Assembly (NCBI GenBank): GCA_009760855.2
Contig: WPIO01000168.1
Span: forward strand, 517,001-581,000
DNA length: 64,000 nucleotides
Direction of reading: 5' to 3'
Source: Cristatella mucedo
Taxonomy: Eukaryota; Bryozoa; Phylactolaemata; Cristatellidae
Shown here: positions 10,845-20,478 of the stretch, piece by piece
Layout: each line of letters opens with the position of its first letter
Numbering within the stretch: position 1 is the stretch's first letter
Made by a program: the position numbers and the translations under genes
Notes under the pieces: model-generated
The model's database searches: none
Seen by the model: the letters and a program-made list of their open reading frames with translations, nothing else
What the model was told of the DNA's origin: nothing

Positions 10845-12223
10845 GTGCTGTGCTGTCACGTGACTAAAACGCCAGCACACAGCGCCGTTTGTCTCTAGTC
10901 GGTAGCTGCAGAGCGAAAGAGTGTGCCACGCTTGTAAATGCCCGTGGGGGTGTGGCACGTGCTCGTGGGGGTGGGGGTATAGACCACACGCGACCGCTAG
11001 CATGGTGCCTGCAGAGCTCGCCACGTGAGCTCTGCAGGCTGCGGTTGCAAGCAGCCGCCACTGCCACACTTGGCAAGAAGCATTCCTGCATTACATAGCG
11101 CCATTGTGGCTGCTGCTGCTGCTGCCTGCGCCCGTGCTGCCGATCGAGTTGGGGTGTGGGGGCGTTCTGCAGGATTCCACAGCGCTCACTTTGGGGCCGC
11201 GAGCACTGTTGCAGGGCCGACGATTTGCAGCCACAGCAGCTGCCTTCTGCTGCGGCGGTGTTGGTTGCCGCTGCCGCCGGATGTGCGCCCTACATGGGCT
11301 CGCCGGATGCGTCTTGAGTGGACTCGGTGACTGCTCGTGCGAATGCCCTTGGATGCTCTTTATGGTAGTGATTTGTTATGGTGGTGGTGGTGGTGGTGAT
11401 AAGGACTTACTTGTAATTCTGTCTTGTCAAGTGTAATTTTCGAGTGTTGCATCAAAGTTAACGACTGTGATGTCACGATATTTGTGTGAATAGAAAAAGG
11501 TTTTAAACGGCACGTTTCGGACGACCGATTGCTCGGACGGATGATTTGCTGCTTTTGCAGTTGCTCCGAACATCTCGATAGATTGCAGATGCTACAGGAG
11601 ACCGTAACTAGTAGGTTGTTTTTATATGTACTGTAGTTCATGTGTATAGGTCCCTAGTACAAACCTAACCTCTATCCAAGCGCTGTAGCTGCATTCGGGA
11701 CCTAGCTGCAGTGCTTGGTGGCCTCCCGAATGATTCACCCTCCCAAAATGTGTTGCTGCCGCCTTCTTTACCATGATGGGCAGCCCAAGAGATCGTATCT
11801 AACTCAGCCATCAGGTCGCCGACAATCTCGGAGCCTTTTGAATCGGCCATTTTTAATGGACACTCAGCGCTCAAGGATTTTCTCTCCCTTTCCGTGGAGC
11901 ACTTCGACACTTCTTTTGATCTTTTGGTACGTGCCCTGCACGAACCAGGCTACGGCACCGCCAGCCTACTCTTTGGTACATTGACTACCCTGACCCACTA
12001 GTTAGTTTACTGCACATACTAAACTAGCTACAAACACAGAGCTTGAAAAAAGCGTCAACTACATTTTGACCGAGTGTCCCAAAAGAGGATTATTGTAGAC
12101 CATACTATTATATCCATATATAGTACTAATTCATTGTGAGCTACGGCCAGAACATCTACACTAACCTAGTAGAATCACTGGTCTACAATAAAAAAAAAAG
12201 TGCTCATGTCTATCAAGCATATC
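10845..12223. other. 3' flank of zinc-finger gene
   Basis: Probable 3' UTR followed by intergenic DNA. It holds a 13-bp-arm hairpin (see 11007), CTG/GCT-rich stretches near 11,110 and 11,230, and a GGT run near 11,382. No AATAAA signal stood out close to the stop. From about 11,640 on I see no feature. Confidence 0.4.
11007..11039 (+). other. Perfect hairpin in probable 3' UTR
   Basis: Arms GCCTGCAGAGCTC and GAGCTCTGCAGGC are perfect reverse complements (13 bp) around the 7-base loop GCCACGT. It lies 163 bases after the zinc-finger stop codon. It is not followed by a T-run. Confidence 0.8.
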
Positions 12224-12231
12224 CTTAAAGG

Positions 12232-12422
12232 CAGCGGTTCTCAAACTTCCTAATGCCGCGACCCTTTAATACAGTTCCTCGTGTTGTGGCCACCCCAACC
12301 ATACAATTCTTGTTTGCAAAATGTAGACATGCGTGTTTTCCGATGGTCTTACGAGACCCCTGTGAAAAGGTCGTTGGACTCCCTGACAAAGGGTTTTCGA
12401 CCCACAGGTTGAGAATGAGCTG
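12232..12422. mobile_element. SPIN-like hAT non-autonomous element
   Basis: A 191-bp element beginning CAGCGGTTCTCAAAC and ending GGTTGAGAATGAGCTG. Its flanks are CTTAAAGG (12224-12231) and CTTTAAGG (12423-12430), an 8-bp target duplication with one mismatch, as expected for hAT. The interior (ATGCCGCGACCCTTTAATAC near one end; TGTTTTCCGATGGTCTTACG and CCCCTGTGAAAAGGTCGTTG near the other) matches my memory of short internally deleted SPIN elements. There is no transposase frame. The SPIN identification is by recall, not by a search. Confidence 0.8.
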
Positions 12423-12457
12423 CTTTAAGGTCAGCTCCAGGTCACCAGTTTGAGATC

Positions 12458-12491
12458 AGCTAGAGATGCAGCGATCGCTGCATCTCTAGCT
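12458..12491. repeat. Perfect 34-bp palindrome
   Basis: AGCTAGAGATGCAGCGA followed directly by its exact reverse complement, with no spacer. It lies 36 bases beyond the hAT element. Confidence 0.9.
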
Positions 12492-12549
12492 TCTCGATGC
12501 TTCTAGATGCTCACTCCCCATCGACTCATCGCTCAGGGGAGCGAAGCTT

Positions 12550-13320
12550 TCTTTGCCAGTTGGTCACTCGCGTACCGGTCCCTTCATATGCTTGCTATGC
12601 CTCTCCAGTCCGGACTTCTCAACCAGGCTATGCTTGGCATCACTCGTTCCAACGACTCATATAATTTCATCTCGTCTCGACTTCTGTAACTCGCTGCCTG
12701 CTTGTCTACCGGCCTGTGCACTCAGGCGCTCACGGCTGGTGCAATGCTCTGCAGCTCGGCTTGTCACTCGTGAGCGTAGCAGTTGCCACATCACATCACT
12801 TCTTGCCGACCTGCACTGGCTACCAGTCAAGCAACGTATCGACATCAAGGTTCTGTCACTCACTTGTATTTCCTTCATTCTATGGCTCCAGCCTACCTAT
12901 CAGAGTTACTCTATCATCGTACCAGCCACCTTTCTGGATCAAATCGTTTAGCTGCACTTCGTAAGAACCTCAAATCCCGTGGAGGCCGTGCCTTTAGTTA
13001 GTATGCTCCTAACGTCGGGTACTCACTGTGGACTGACGTCTTGGTATCCTCTGACTTGACATTCGAAAAGAAGCTAAAACCGCGTCTGTTTCTCACGGCA
13101 TTTGCGTAGTCTTGTTCTGTGCGTGCTGACGTGTGCTGACACAAGAGTATGTTACCATTGGTACCATATTTTACATGTTGACCCTGTGCATGCTGGCTCT
13201 AACCATGTTTTGCTTGTTGATATTGAGCATGCTACCAGTAACCATCCAATCATGCTTCCTTCACAGCATATTCAAGTGCCTAGAAAGACATTATTATTAC
13301 TATTTAGTTGTATAGTGCCA
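12550..13320 (+). repeat. LINE-A copy, RT carboxyl end and 3' UTR
   Basis: Plus-strand degenerate coding remnants include SRLDFCNSLPACLPACAL, SAARLVTRER, LLADLHWLPVKQRIDIKVLS and KNLKSRGGRAFS, spread over two frames. These match the conserved carboxyl end of L2/CR1-type reverse transcriptases. The 3' UTR and a tail ending in ATTATTATTACTA follow. Confidence 0.8.
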
Positions 13321-13409
13321 CAAGAGAAGTCAATCTGAATTTAGATTCTTTACTTATGCTGCAGGGCCGGAGGTGAGTTGAAAGAGGTGATTTGGTTGGC
13401 ACATATCGT

Positions 13410-13760
13410 TAAGCTGTGGCATTAACCTACCTGAAAAACTTATGAGACAGCGCCTCTTGTTCGTATGCTCACAAAACCATGTAGCTCACTGCCGACTTAA
13501 GCGACCACATCTGCCGACTTGACAATTAAAATTAAGCTCGACTTCTGTAACTCACTGCTTGCAATTCTTCCGGTCTGTGGAGTCAGGTACTTACTCTGTT
13601 ACTCTGCTGCTAGGCTTGCCTGTCGAGAGTACTGCAGTTATCTCATCACACCACTTCTAGCCAACCTGTACTGGCTCCCAATCAAGCAACGCATCGAGTG
13701 AGGTGTTATCTCACCTTCAAGTCCTTCATTCTCTTGCTCCTACTCGGAAATCTATCGGAA
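13410..13760 (+). repeat. LINE-A fragments
   Basis: A second plus-strand LINE-A remnant with CTTCTGTAACTCACTGCTTG, a RLACREYCSYLITPLLANLY frame and the 3' end of an earlier copy in front of it. Truncated before the tail. Confidence 0.65.
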
Positions 13761-13789
13761 ATACTACTTGATTAGGCTGTAGTGTAATG

Positions 13790-13885
13790 TAATGTATCTC
13801 CGTCTGTAACTCCACAAAGCCATATGGACTATGTGGGTGTTACGCAGGAAAGTTTTGTATACCGCACTCACAGCCTAAGCGGCAT
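13790..13885 (-). repeat. LINE-B 3' tail
   Basis: ATGTATCTCCGTCTGTAACTC block, then GTGGGTGTTACGCAGGAAAG and TTTGTATACCGCACTCACAGC: the reverse of the tail that closes the plus-strand LINE-B copies at 52,745 and 59,112. Confidence 0.75.
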
Positions 13886-13904
13886 TTGGTACGCATTAGG
13901 TAGC

Positions 13905-14100
13905 CAACAGACTCGGTGAGCTGTAATGGCTCACTAGGTAAGGCAGTTGCTTTTCACGACCTCGGCCCCGAGGTCGTGGGTTCGAATCCCGCGGTGGGCG
14001 ATCCTGTATCGCCACTGCAAGCGGTGGTGATAGCCATAAAGGCTCTTCTGTCGCTATACAAAAGGAGGCCGTTAAATCAGCTAGTATTCTTTTTGTATCA
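13905..14100 (+). repeat. tRNA-derived SINE copy, best preserved
   Basis: A-box-like GGCTCACTAGGTAAGGCAG, B-box-like GGTTCGAATCC (13980-13990), then the body GCCACTGCAAGCGGTGGTGA, GCTCTTCTGTCGCTATACAA and an end near TCAGCTAGTATTC. The flanking stem CCTCGGCCCCGAGG could form an arm. Inserted at the 3' side of the LINE-B copy. Confidence 0.75.
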
Positions 14101-15363
14101 CGCAACTAAGAGAAAGTGGGCAGCATAGCAGACGCAGGAGAGCAGTTAATATAGTGAGTAGCACGAGAGCATATAATAGAGTGAGTAGCACGGCAGTAGG
14201 AGAGTAGTTGTCATTTCGTAAGAATTGTGGAAGCGAGGTCCACAGTCTAGGACGTGCAAGAGCTAAAAAAAAAGCTTCTGTCACCAACGGTCTTTAAGTA
14301 AAAGAATGGAACAGCTAATTTATTGTCCATACAGGACCTGTGGCCGCGATGAGGCTGATACTGGTGCAGCCGGTCAGCTAGGTATGGAGGAGCCTAGCCT
14401 CGGCAGGCCTTGTGGGTCAGTGTAAGAACTTTTCTCTGTATCCGTTGATCAACCGGCATCCATCCTAGCTCTTTCATCAAAGGAGATACGTGCTTAAACC
14501 TCTGGGACTTGAAGACTAGCCTTGCAGCCATATTCATAGTCAGCTTCAGTGGTCTAATTGCTTTCTTTGGTAGCCCAGCCAAAAGGGAATTACAATAATC
14601 AAGCCGAGACAGAACTAAGGAGCTAGTTAAATTGTTTACAAGCAACTGTGGAAGACAGCTCCTGATCTTGGATAGGGATCGGGCGTGATGGCTAGCTGTA
14701 GAAGCAGTCGTCCGAATGAAGCTTTTAAAATAGAGGCAGCTGTCGAAAACGACACCTGAATTTCGATCACGTGGTGATGGTTGCACAACAGCATCACCTA
14801 TTAGAAGAGTAAAGCCTTTCAATCCAGCCACATGCTTAGGATGTCCTGTGAGAGCAGTAGTTCGGTTTTATTGTCATTCAGTTTCAAGAAGTTTTCCGAC
14901 ATCCAGGATCGAATGTCGGCAAGGCAGGCATTCAGTTTATCAGTTGCTGCAGCAGATTTCGACGGTTTGAATGACAAATACAGCTGAGTGTCGGCAGCAT
15001 AAAAGGTGATATCCTATTCCATGGGCCTTAATAATTTTTCCCAGAGGTTGGGTATAAATGGAAAACAGCGAGGGGCCGATGACGGACCCTTGAGGGACTC
15101 CACAGGTGACCTTTCTGGTGTGTGGGGCCTGACCCCCAGACGACACGGATTGAACACGATCAGACAAGTACGATTTAAACCATGCCAGTCCCTCATCTGC
15201 CAGACCGATCTTTGTTCTCAATCGTTCAAGTAGAACAAAGTGGTGTCTAAGACAACTGATAGATCTATCAGAGCTAGGGCAGTGACATTCCAGTCGTCGT
15301 TGCTGCGTAGAATGCCATTGTTAGATCGGATGAGAGCTGTTTCTGTGGTACTGTTATAGCTAC
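14101..15363 (-). mobile_element. LINE-B non-LTR retrotransposon, 3' part of RT (interrupted)
   Basis: Minus-strand L2/CR1-type reverse transcriptase remnant. Open pieces encode an RT middle (CGVPQGSVIGPSLFSIYTQP at about 15,060-15,110) and the carboxyl end (SRLDYCNSLLAGLPKKAIRP, then MAARLVFKSQRF and LGWMPVDQRI at 14,394-14,640). Stops and frameshifts separate them. The frame is cut at 15,363 by the Polinton-type element and resumes beyond 30,876 on the same strand, so this is one LINE split by the insertion. Confidence 0.85.
15358..15363. repeat. Left target-site duplication
   Basis: AGCTAC directly outside the left terminal repeat. The right counterpart is TGCTAC (5 of 6 identical). Six bases is the size usual for Polintons. 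Confidence 0.8.
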
Positions 15364-15502
15364 TGTTGTCGGAAAATCATCGTTTCGGCCCATTCTCCAT
15401 TTTTTCAAACTACCTATGCTCATTACCGTTCGCATTCGCAGTTTTCAAAATGGAAATGATCCGAAACTATGATTTTCCTACAACACTAGGATATTTTGTC
15501 TT
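15364..15502 (+). repeat. Left terminal inverted repeat
   Basis: Pairs with 30,733-30,870 in inverted orientation with scattered mismatches and one indel. Within it, an outer arm (15,364-15,403) and an inner arm (15,447-15,485) are inverted copies of one another, separated by about 43 bases. Confidence 0.92.
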
Positions 15503-15538
15503 TTTTCAAATAAATAAATTTATATTTTCTGTTTATAG

Positions 15539-15749
15539 ATGTATCGAAAAATCTCAAAAGGGAAACTCGTTTCACACCGAAGTAAGAAGGTTAATGAATA
15601 TTGATGATTTAGCACCAAGTAAAATTATTGCTTCAAGGGTTCATAAGTTTAAATTAATATCTACTGGTGCTAACGGTAGACATGAACGTTATATTCTTAA
15701 AGGAAGAGATTATTGTGCAACAGAAATTGATAACTTTTTAATAGTATAG
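15539..15749 (+). pseudogene. Small ORF at left end of element
   Basis: The ATG at 15539 follows TATAG (15534-15538) directly. That frame closes after 21 codons (TGA at 15,602), but the next frame stays open to TAG at 15,747-15,749 and reads DDLAPSKIIASRVHKFKLIS and RHERYILKGRDYCATEIDNF. One frameshift therefore separates the start from most of the coding region. About 70 codons in all. It could be a separate early gene or a detached leader of the polymerase that follows. Function unknown. Confidence 0.5.
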
Positions 15750-15821
15750 TACCAAGTTATAATAGCGTTTTACGTGAAGTAACAACTATATTTTCTTCAT
15801 TCAAACTGCAAACAAAGATAT

Positions 15822-18800
15822 ATGTACAAAGATATATGTAATTTATATCATGATCAAACTGACACACGTAGTCATAATGTTGTAACTGGTTCTAAATTAG
15901 TTGCAGTTGTTAAAAGAAGTGATTATACTAATGTTATTCTAAATCAATTGAAATCACTAAAAGAATCGATAGATAAACTTATTGAAAGAAATCCAGGTTC
16001 TGGTTGGAGATTAATTGGTGTAAAACGTCTTGAGATTAATGTTAGTGAATATATTATTAAATAGCAGGTTCATCATATTTACAGTTACCTTCTGATTTAG
16101 CAAAGAAACGTTGTTGTATCAATATAAAGAATGAAGATAACTATTGTGCTTTGTGGTGTATATTAAGGTTTTTAAATCCTTTAAAGAAACATTCTGAAAG
16201 ATATAATGATTTGATTAAAGTATTTAAAAATGAATATTCATTATTTAATGAACCTCTATCACAAATTGTGTGGCCAATAAAAGTAATTGATACTAAAAAT
16301 TAGGCAAAGTATTTAATGTTAGTATAAATGTTTATGAATACAATAGTAAATCAGGTGTTTATCCTCTAAAAATTGTATAAAAAAAACTAGAAATCAAAGA
16401 CAGTCATATTAATCTTTTTATTAATAACTAAAGGTAAACAAATTCAGTATGTGTTGATAAAGAATTTTAGTAGTCTTTGTAGAACACTTAACAAGGGAGG
16501 ATCAATGTTTTATTGTCATAGATGTATAGATAAATTCTTTTCAGATACAGATTTCGAAAATCATTTACTTTTATGTAATGGTGTTAATTCTAGTTATTCT
16601 AAATTAACAATACCAGGAATTAAAGAAAACAAAAAAACAGGTAAAGTAACAGATACTACAGTTTTAAAATTTAGTGACAATGCAAAACTTATTAAAACTC
16701 CATATGTATCTTATGCAGATTTCGAGAGCTTGAATGTAAAAACATGTGATCTTTGTTATGAAGGTATAGTATCTAATGATATCAATCCACAATATTGTAA
16801 AAATAAATTAACTAAAGGTAAATGTAGTGATTCGTGTACAGATATGCTTCAGGTTCCATGTGGTTCAAGTGCTATTATTGTTGATCTTAATGGAGAAGTT
16901 ATTGATAAATTTATAAATAGAGATGACAAGTGTGTTGAGTTACTTTTAGTATTTCTAATAAACAAATCTAAAGAGTTAAAAAAATTGTTGAACTACCTAT
17001 TGATTTTGACGATGCTTCAATTGAAGAATTTAATAATTCTAAAGTGTGTTGGATTTGTAGTAAAAGATTTGATGATGTAAATGGTAAATCGAAAGTCAGG
17101 AATCACTGTCATCTTACAGGTAAGTTTAGAGGAGCTACTCATAAACTTTGTAATTCACTTACTAGATTTCGTAAAAACGATTGGAAGCTTCCTATCTTTA
17201 TTCATAATTTGAAAGGTTATGATTCTCATTTAATCGTAAAAGGAATGTCATCATTTTGTCTTGATTGCAAACCTGTCGCACATAATATGGAAAATTAAAT
17301 TTCAATGTCATTTGACGATTTTGAATTCAAAGATTCGTTTAATTTTATGTGTACTGCTTTATCTGATGTTGTTACTTCATTAAAGAAAGCAAATTCAAAG
17401 TTTGATATTACGATGAATATATTTAATAAATTATATCCAGAAAATAATCATGATCTTTTAGATATAGTATCAAGAAAAGGTATTTATCCGTATGAATACA
17501 TGGATTCTTTTAATAGATTTGATGAGAAAGAAATTCATAATATTAAATAATTCAGTAGTAAACTTAATTTTGATAAAAGTATTAGTGAAGAAGATTATAA
17601 GCATGCATTAAATGTTTTTAAAGTTTTTAACATGAAAGATTTAGGTGACTATCATGATATTTATATAATGTTAGATGTTACTCTTCTTGCAAACTGCTTT
17701 GAATCATATAGAAATAGTTTCATTGATTTATTCAAATTAGATCCTGCTCATTATTTATCTGCACCACATTATGCTTGGTCTTGTACTTTGTTTTACACAA
17801 AATGTACTATAAATATACTAGGAAAAAAGAACGAGACTTACAACTATATCAAAAGTTTAAAGATTCAATAAGAGGTGGAGTTTTTCAAGTAATTAAAAAG
17901 ATTTGTGTAGTCAACAGTAACAATCATATTATGTATTGGGATGCAAAAGGTTTATATCCAACAGTTATGATGTGGCACTTACCTGTTACAGAACCTATTG
18001 AAGACGACTTAAGTAATTGGTCGCTTAAAAAAATAATGTCATTACCTTCAGATTGTGATACAGGAATATTTGTTTTATGTGATTTAGAATATCCAAAAGA
18101 GTTACATGACTTACATAATGATTATCCTCTTTGTCCTGAAAGTAGAGTTATTGAAACTTCTGAGTATTCAAAATATCAAAAAAGATTTTCAACTTAACCA
18201 AGTACAGTACCAAAGTTGATTTGTGATTACTCTAAGAAAATTAATTATCTAACTCATTATATATACTTTCAATTTGTTAGACTGATACCAACTAAAATAC
18301 GTAAAGTTTACAAGTTTAAACAAGAACGTTGGGCAAGACCATTTATTGATATTTGTGCAGAGAAAAAAATTGAATTTGATCTTAAAGAAGACGAGTTCAA
18401 AAGAAATCTATTTAAAGGATTTATGTGGCAGATCTTTGGAAGAACATATGAAAATTTAGAAAACAGAACATGTGTTAGATTCGTAAAAACAGGAAATGAT
18501 AAGACTGATTTAATTATATAACAAGTTAATGAGAAATCCTAGACTTACAGAAATTAGATGCTTTGATAAAACTCTTGTTGGCTTTGAACATTCTAAAAGA
18601 ACTACACTTCCAAATAAATCAATGTTTATAGGTGTTGCAATCCATGATTTATCAAAGTTACACATGCAAATATTTTACTATGATGCATTGAAAAGTAAGT
18701 TCGCTGATAGAATAAGTTTGTTATACACTGATACTGATTCATTAGTTGTTGATATCAAAAGTGAAAACTTTGACACAGAGATGGTTGATATTAATGATTG

Positions 18801-19271
18801 ATTTCATTGTGATGAGTTTTGTAAATTCAAGGATGAAATGAAAGGTGCAAAAATTAATGAATTTATTGCTTTGAGACCAAAACTATACTGTGTTAGTTAT
18901 GTAAAACCAATTATGAAAGCAAAAAGTGTTCCAAAAGCAGTAATTAAACATTCAAAATTAACTCATATAAAATACGCAGATCGTCTATCTACTGCAAATA
19001 ATATATTTATGAACAATCTTAATGAAAAAGATTTCAACGTGACACTTGATAGAGACTTCTATCGTATGGTGCAAAGTAAACATAATATTATTACAAAGAA
19101 ACTTAAAAAAGAGCACTGTCAGTATCCGAATCAAAACGTTATTGGTTAGATTGTGGATGTTGTAGTTAGGCTTACGGCCATTATAAGATTGCTAAAGCTT
19201 TAAGTGAAGATACTAATCCAGGTTTTTGTGAAGTTTGCAATATTTATATAGATGCTAAAAAAGAAAAATGA
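15822..19271 (+). pseudogene. Protein-primed DNA polymerase B (broken)
   Basis: Recognisable along 3.4 kb but never in one frame. In order: amino-terminal region ending in NPGSGWRLIGVKRLEINVSE; a GSSYLQLPSDLAKKRC segment (about 16,070); a Cys/His zinc-binding stretch (FYCHRCIDKFF, 16,509); exonuclease motifs YADFES (16,711), IHNLKGYDSH (17,200) and YHDIYIMLDVTLLA (17,650); an HNH-like CWIC..RNHCHLTGKFRG patch (17,044); polymerase motifs DAKGLYP (17,940), FGRTYEN (18,437) and YTDTDS (18,724); and AYGHYKI near the end. In-frame stops at 17,296, 17,548, 18,195, 18,519 and 18,799, with at least four frameshifts (near 16,303, 16,425, 17,060 and 17,800, others later). The role in relatives is replication of the linear element from a terminal protein. 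This copy cannot encode it. Confidence 0.9.
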
Positions 19272-19348
19272 AATGCTTGAAGAAGCAGCTAAAATCAAAC
19301 AAGGTGTGTAATTAATTAATTGTATTAAATAAATTTTTAACCTTATAG
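19258..19348 (+). repeat. Internal duplicate (copy 1)
   Basis: AAAGAAAAATGAAATGCTTG..GAAGCAGC..AAATCAAA..GGTGTG..AATTAATTAAT..GTATTAAATA..TTATAG matches 19,962-20,067 with small gaps. Both copies end in the TATAG motif of the next ORF, so the duplication included a start-proximal signal. Confidence 0.8.
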
Positions 19349-19353
19349 AGGAA

Positions 19354-19734
19354 ATGGATTTTGATGAAACATTTGAAAAGATTATTAAATGTGGTGCTGT
19401 ATGTCAGGATTTGCTTTCTATTTGTGAACGTAAAGTAGGCAGTTATCGTCCTGAATTTATTAATTTCAAAGCTTATCAAACTTTAAAAGAATTAGACTCA
19501 ACAGTTATAAACACTTTTTTGGCATTGTAGATTCTTATGATAAGATTTTTAAATGTAAACTCAAGTTGTTGGATTTAGTACCATATACACTACCCGAATC
19601 CAATTCTGAACCTCAAACTGGTAATAAACCAGAAACAGAACCAGACCATGAATCAGCTGAAGACGACTTCACCAATTATGATAAAGCCGATATACCACCC
19701 TTTCGAAATGATTATGTAAATGAAAAACTGAATT
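19354..19734 (+). pseudogene. Small acidic ORF of element, one frameshift
   Basis: ATG at 19354, 5 bases after a TATAG. The first frame runs 58 codons (MDFDETFEKIIKCGAVCQD..) to a TAG at 19,528. A one-base shift in the T-run at 19,515-19,520 continues into a Pro/Glu/Asp-rich tail (QTGNKPETEPDHESAEDDF). Total about 130 codons. Unrecognised; the acidic tail suggests a soluble protein. Either two overlapping small genes or one broken gene. Confidence 0.45.
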
Positions 19735-19772
19735 ATAAAAATATTTATATAAATATTTATACTTATATAGAA

Positions 19773-20036
19773 ATGGATGTCTCAAGAATTCTAAGCTGTG
19801 AACAATCTAGAGTAATGGCAGTAAAGATCTGTCTTCAAAAACTGAAAGGTAATGATCAGCGTATGGTTAGACATTCACTTGATAAACTTATTCAAGATTT
19901 AGCTAGTGTTCTTGTAGAAATGTGTGAAGCTTCTGATAAACTAATGGAGTGTAGAGGTAAGAAAAATGAAATGCTTGAAGAAGCAGCCAAAAAAATCAAA
20001 AACACCAAAAACAAACAGGGTGTGCAAATTAATTAA
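19773..20036 (+). CDS. Small helical ORF of element
   Basis: Intact 87-codon frame starting MDVSRILSCEQSRVMAVKIC, 2 bases after TATATAG. Predicted almost wholly alpha-helical, with a Lys/Glu-rich carboxyl end suited to a coiled coil. Its last 25 codons and 3' flank repeat a degenerate copy at 19,258-19,347. No function assigned. Confidence 0.55.
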   Translation: MDVSRILSCEQSRVMAVKICLQKLKGNDQRMVRHSLDKLIQDLASVLVEMCEASDKLMECRGKKNEMLEEAAKKIKNTKNKQGVQIN

Positions 20037-20070
20037 TCGTATTAAATACATGTTTATCATTTTATAGAAA

Positions 20071-20436
20071 ATGGAAATTGAAAAACCAAAAGCAAAAGTT
20101 GAAAAGATAAATATTGCAATTAAAAAACTGGAGAAAATTATCGATGAAAAAGATTAGTCTAATTATGCTTATTTAAATATTTATCCAGGTGATGGAGTAA
20201 TGAGATTAAGATTAGACTTTGCAAAAGGGAATATTGCTTCTGAAGCAATTAGTAAAATAGTATGCATAAGTCTTAAGGAATTTACTGAAATTAGTTGTGA
20301 AATTTTAAAAGCTGATATATCTAAAAGTACTATCGTAAAAGTAAAAAAAGTTTTTATTTACGCTGTTTTTGATGCTTGTGATGCTAAACGTGCTTATGAA
20401 AAGTATAAAAATATAGCAGTAGAATTAATTAATTAG
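20071..20436 (+). pseudogene. Small ORF of element with one stop
   Basis: ATG at 20071, 3 bases after TATAG. The frame has a TAG at 20,155-20,157 and then stays open to TAG at 20,434-20,436 (about 121 codons). It begins MEIEKPKAKVEKINIAIKKL (charged helix) and ends with DACDAKRAYEKYKNIAVELI. Helical, no recognised domain. Confidence 0.5.
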
Positions 20437-20478
20437 TGAATGTTTGCGCTTAGTTTTCTTATTTTTTTATATAGAAAA

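Noticed and set aside
13905-14000. Functional tRNA gene
   Set aside because: A- and B-box-like segments exist, but there is no full cloverleaf or anticodon stem, and the same unit with a shared body recurs several times, so it is a SINE.
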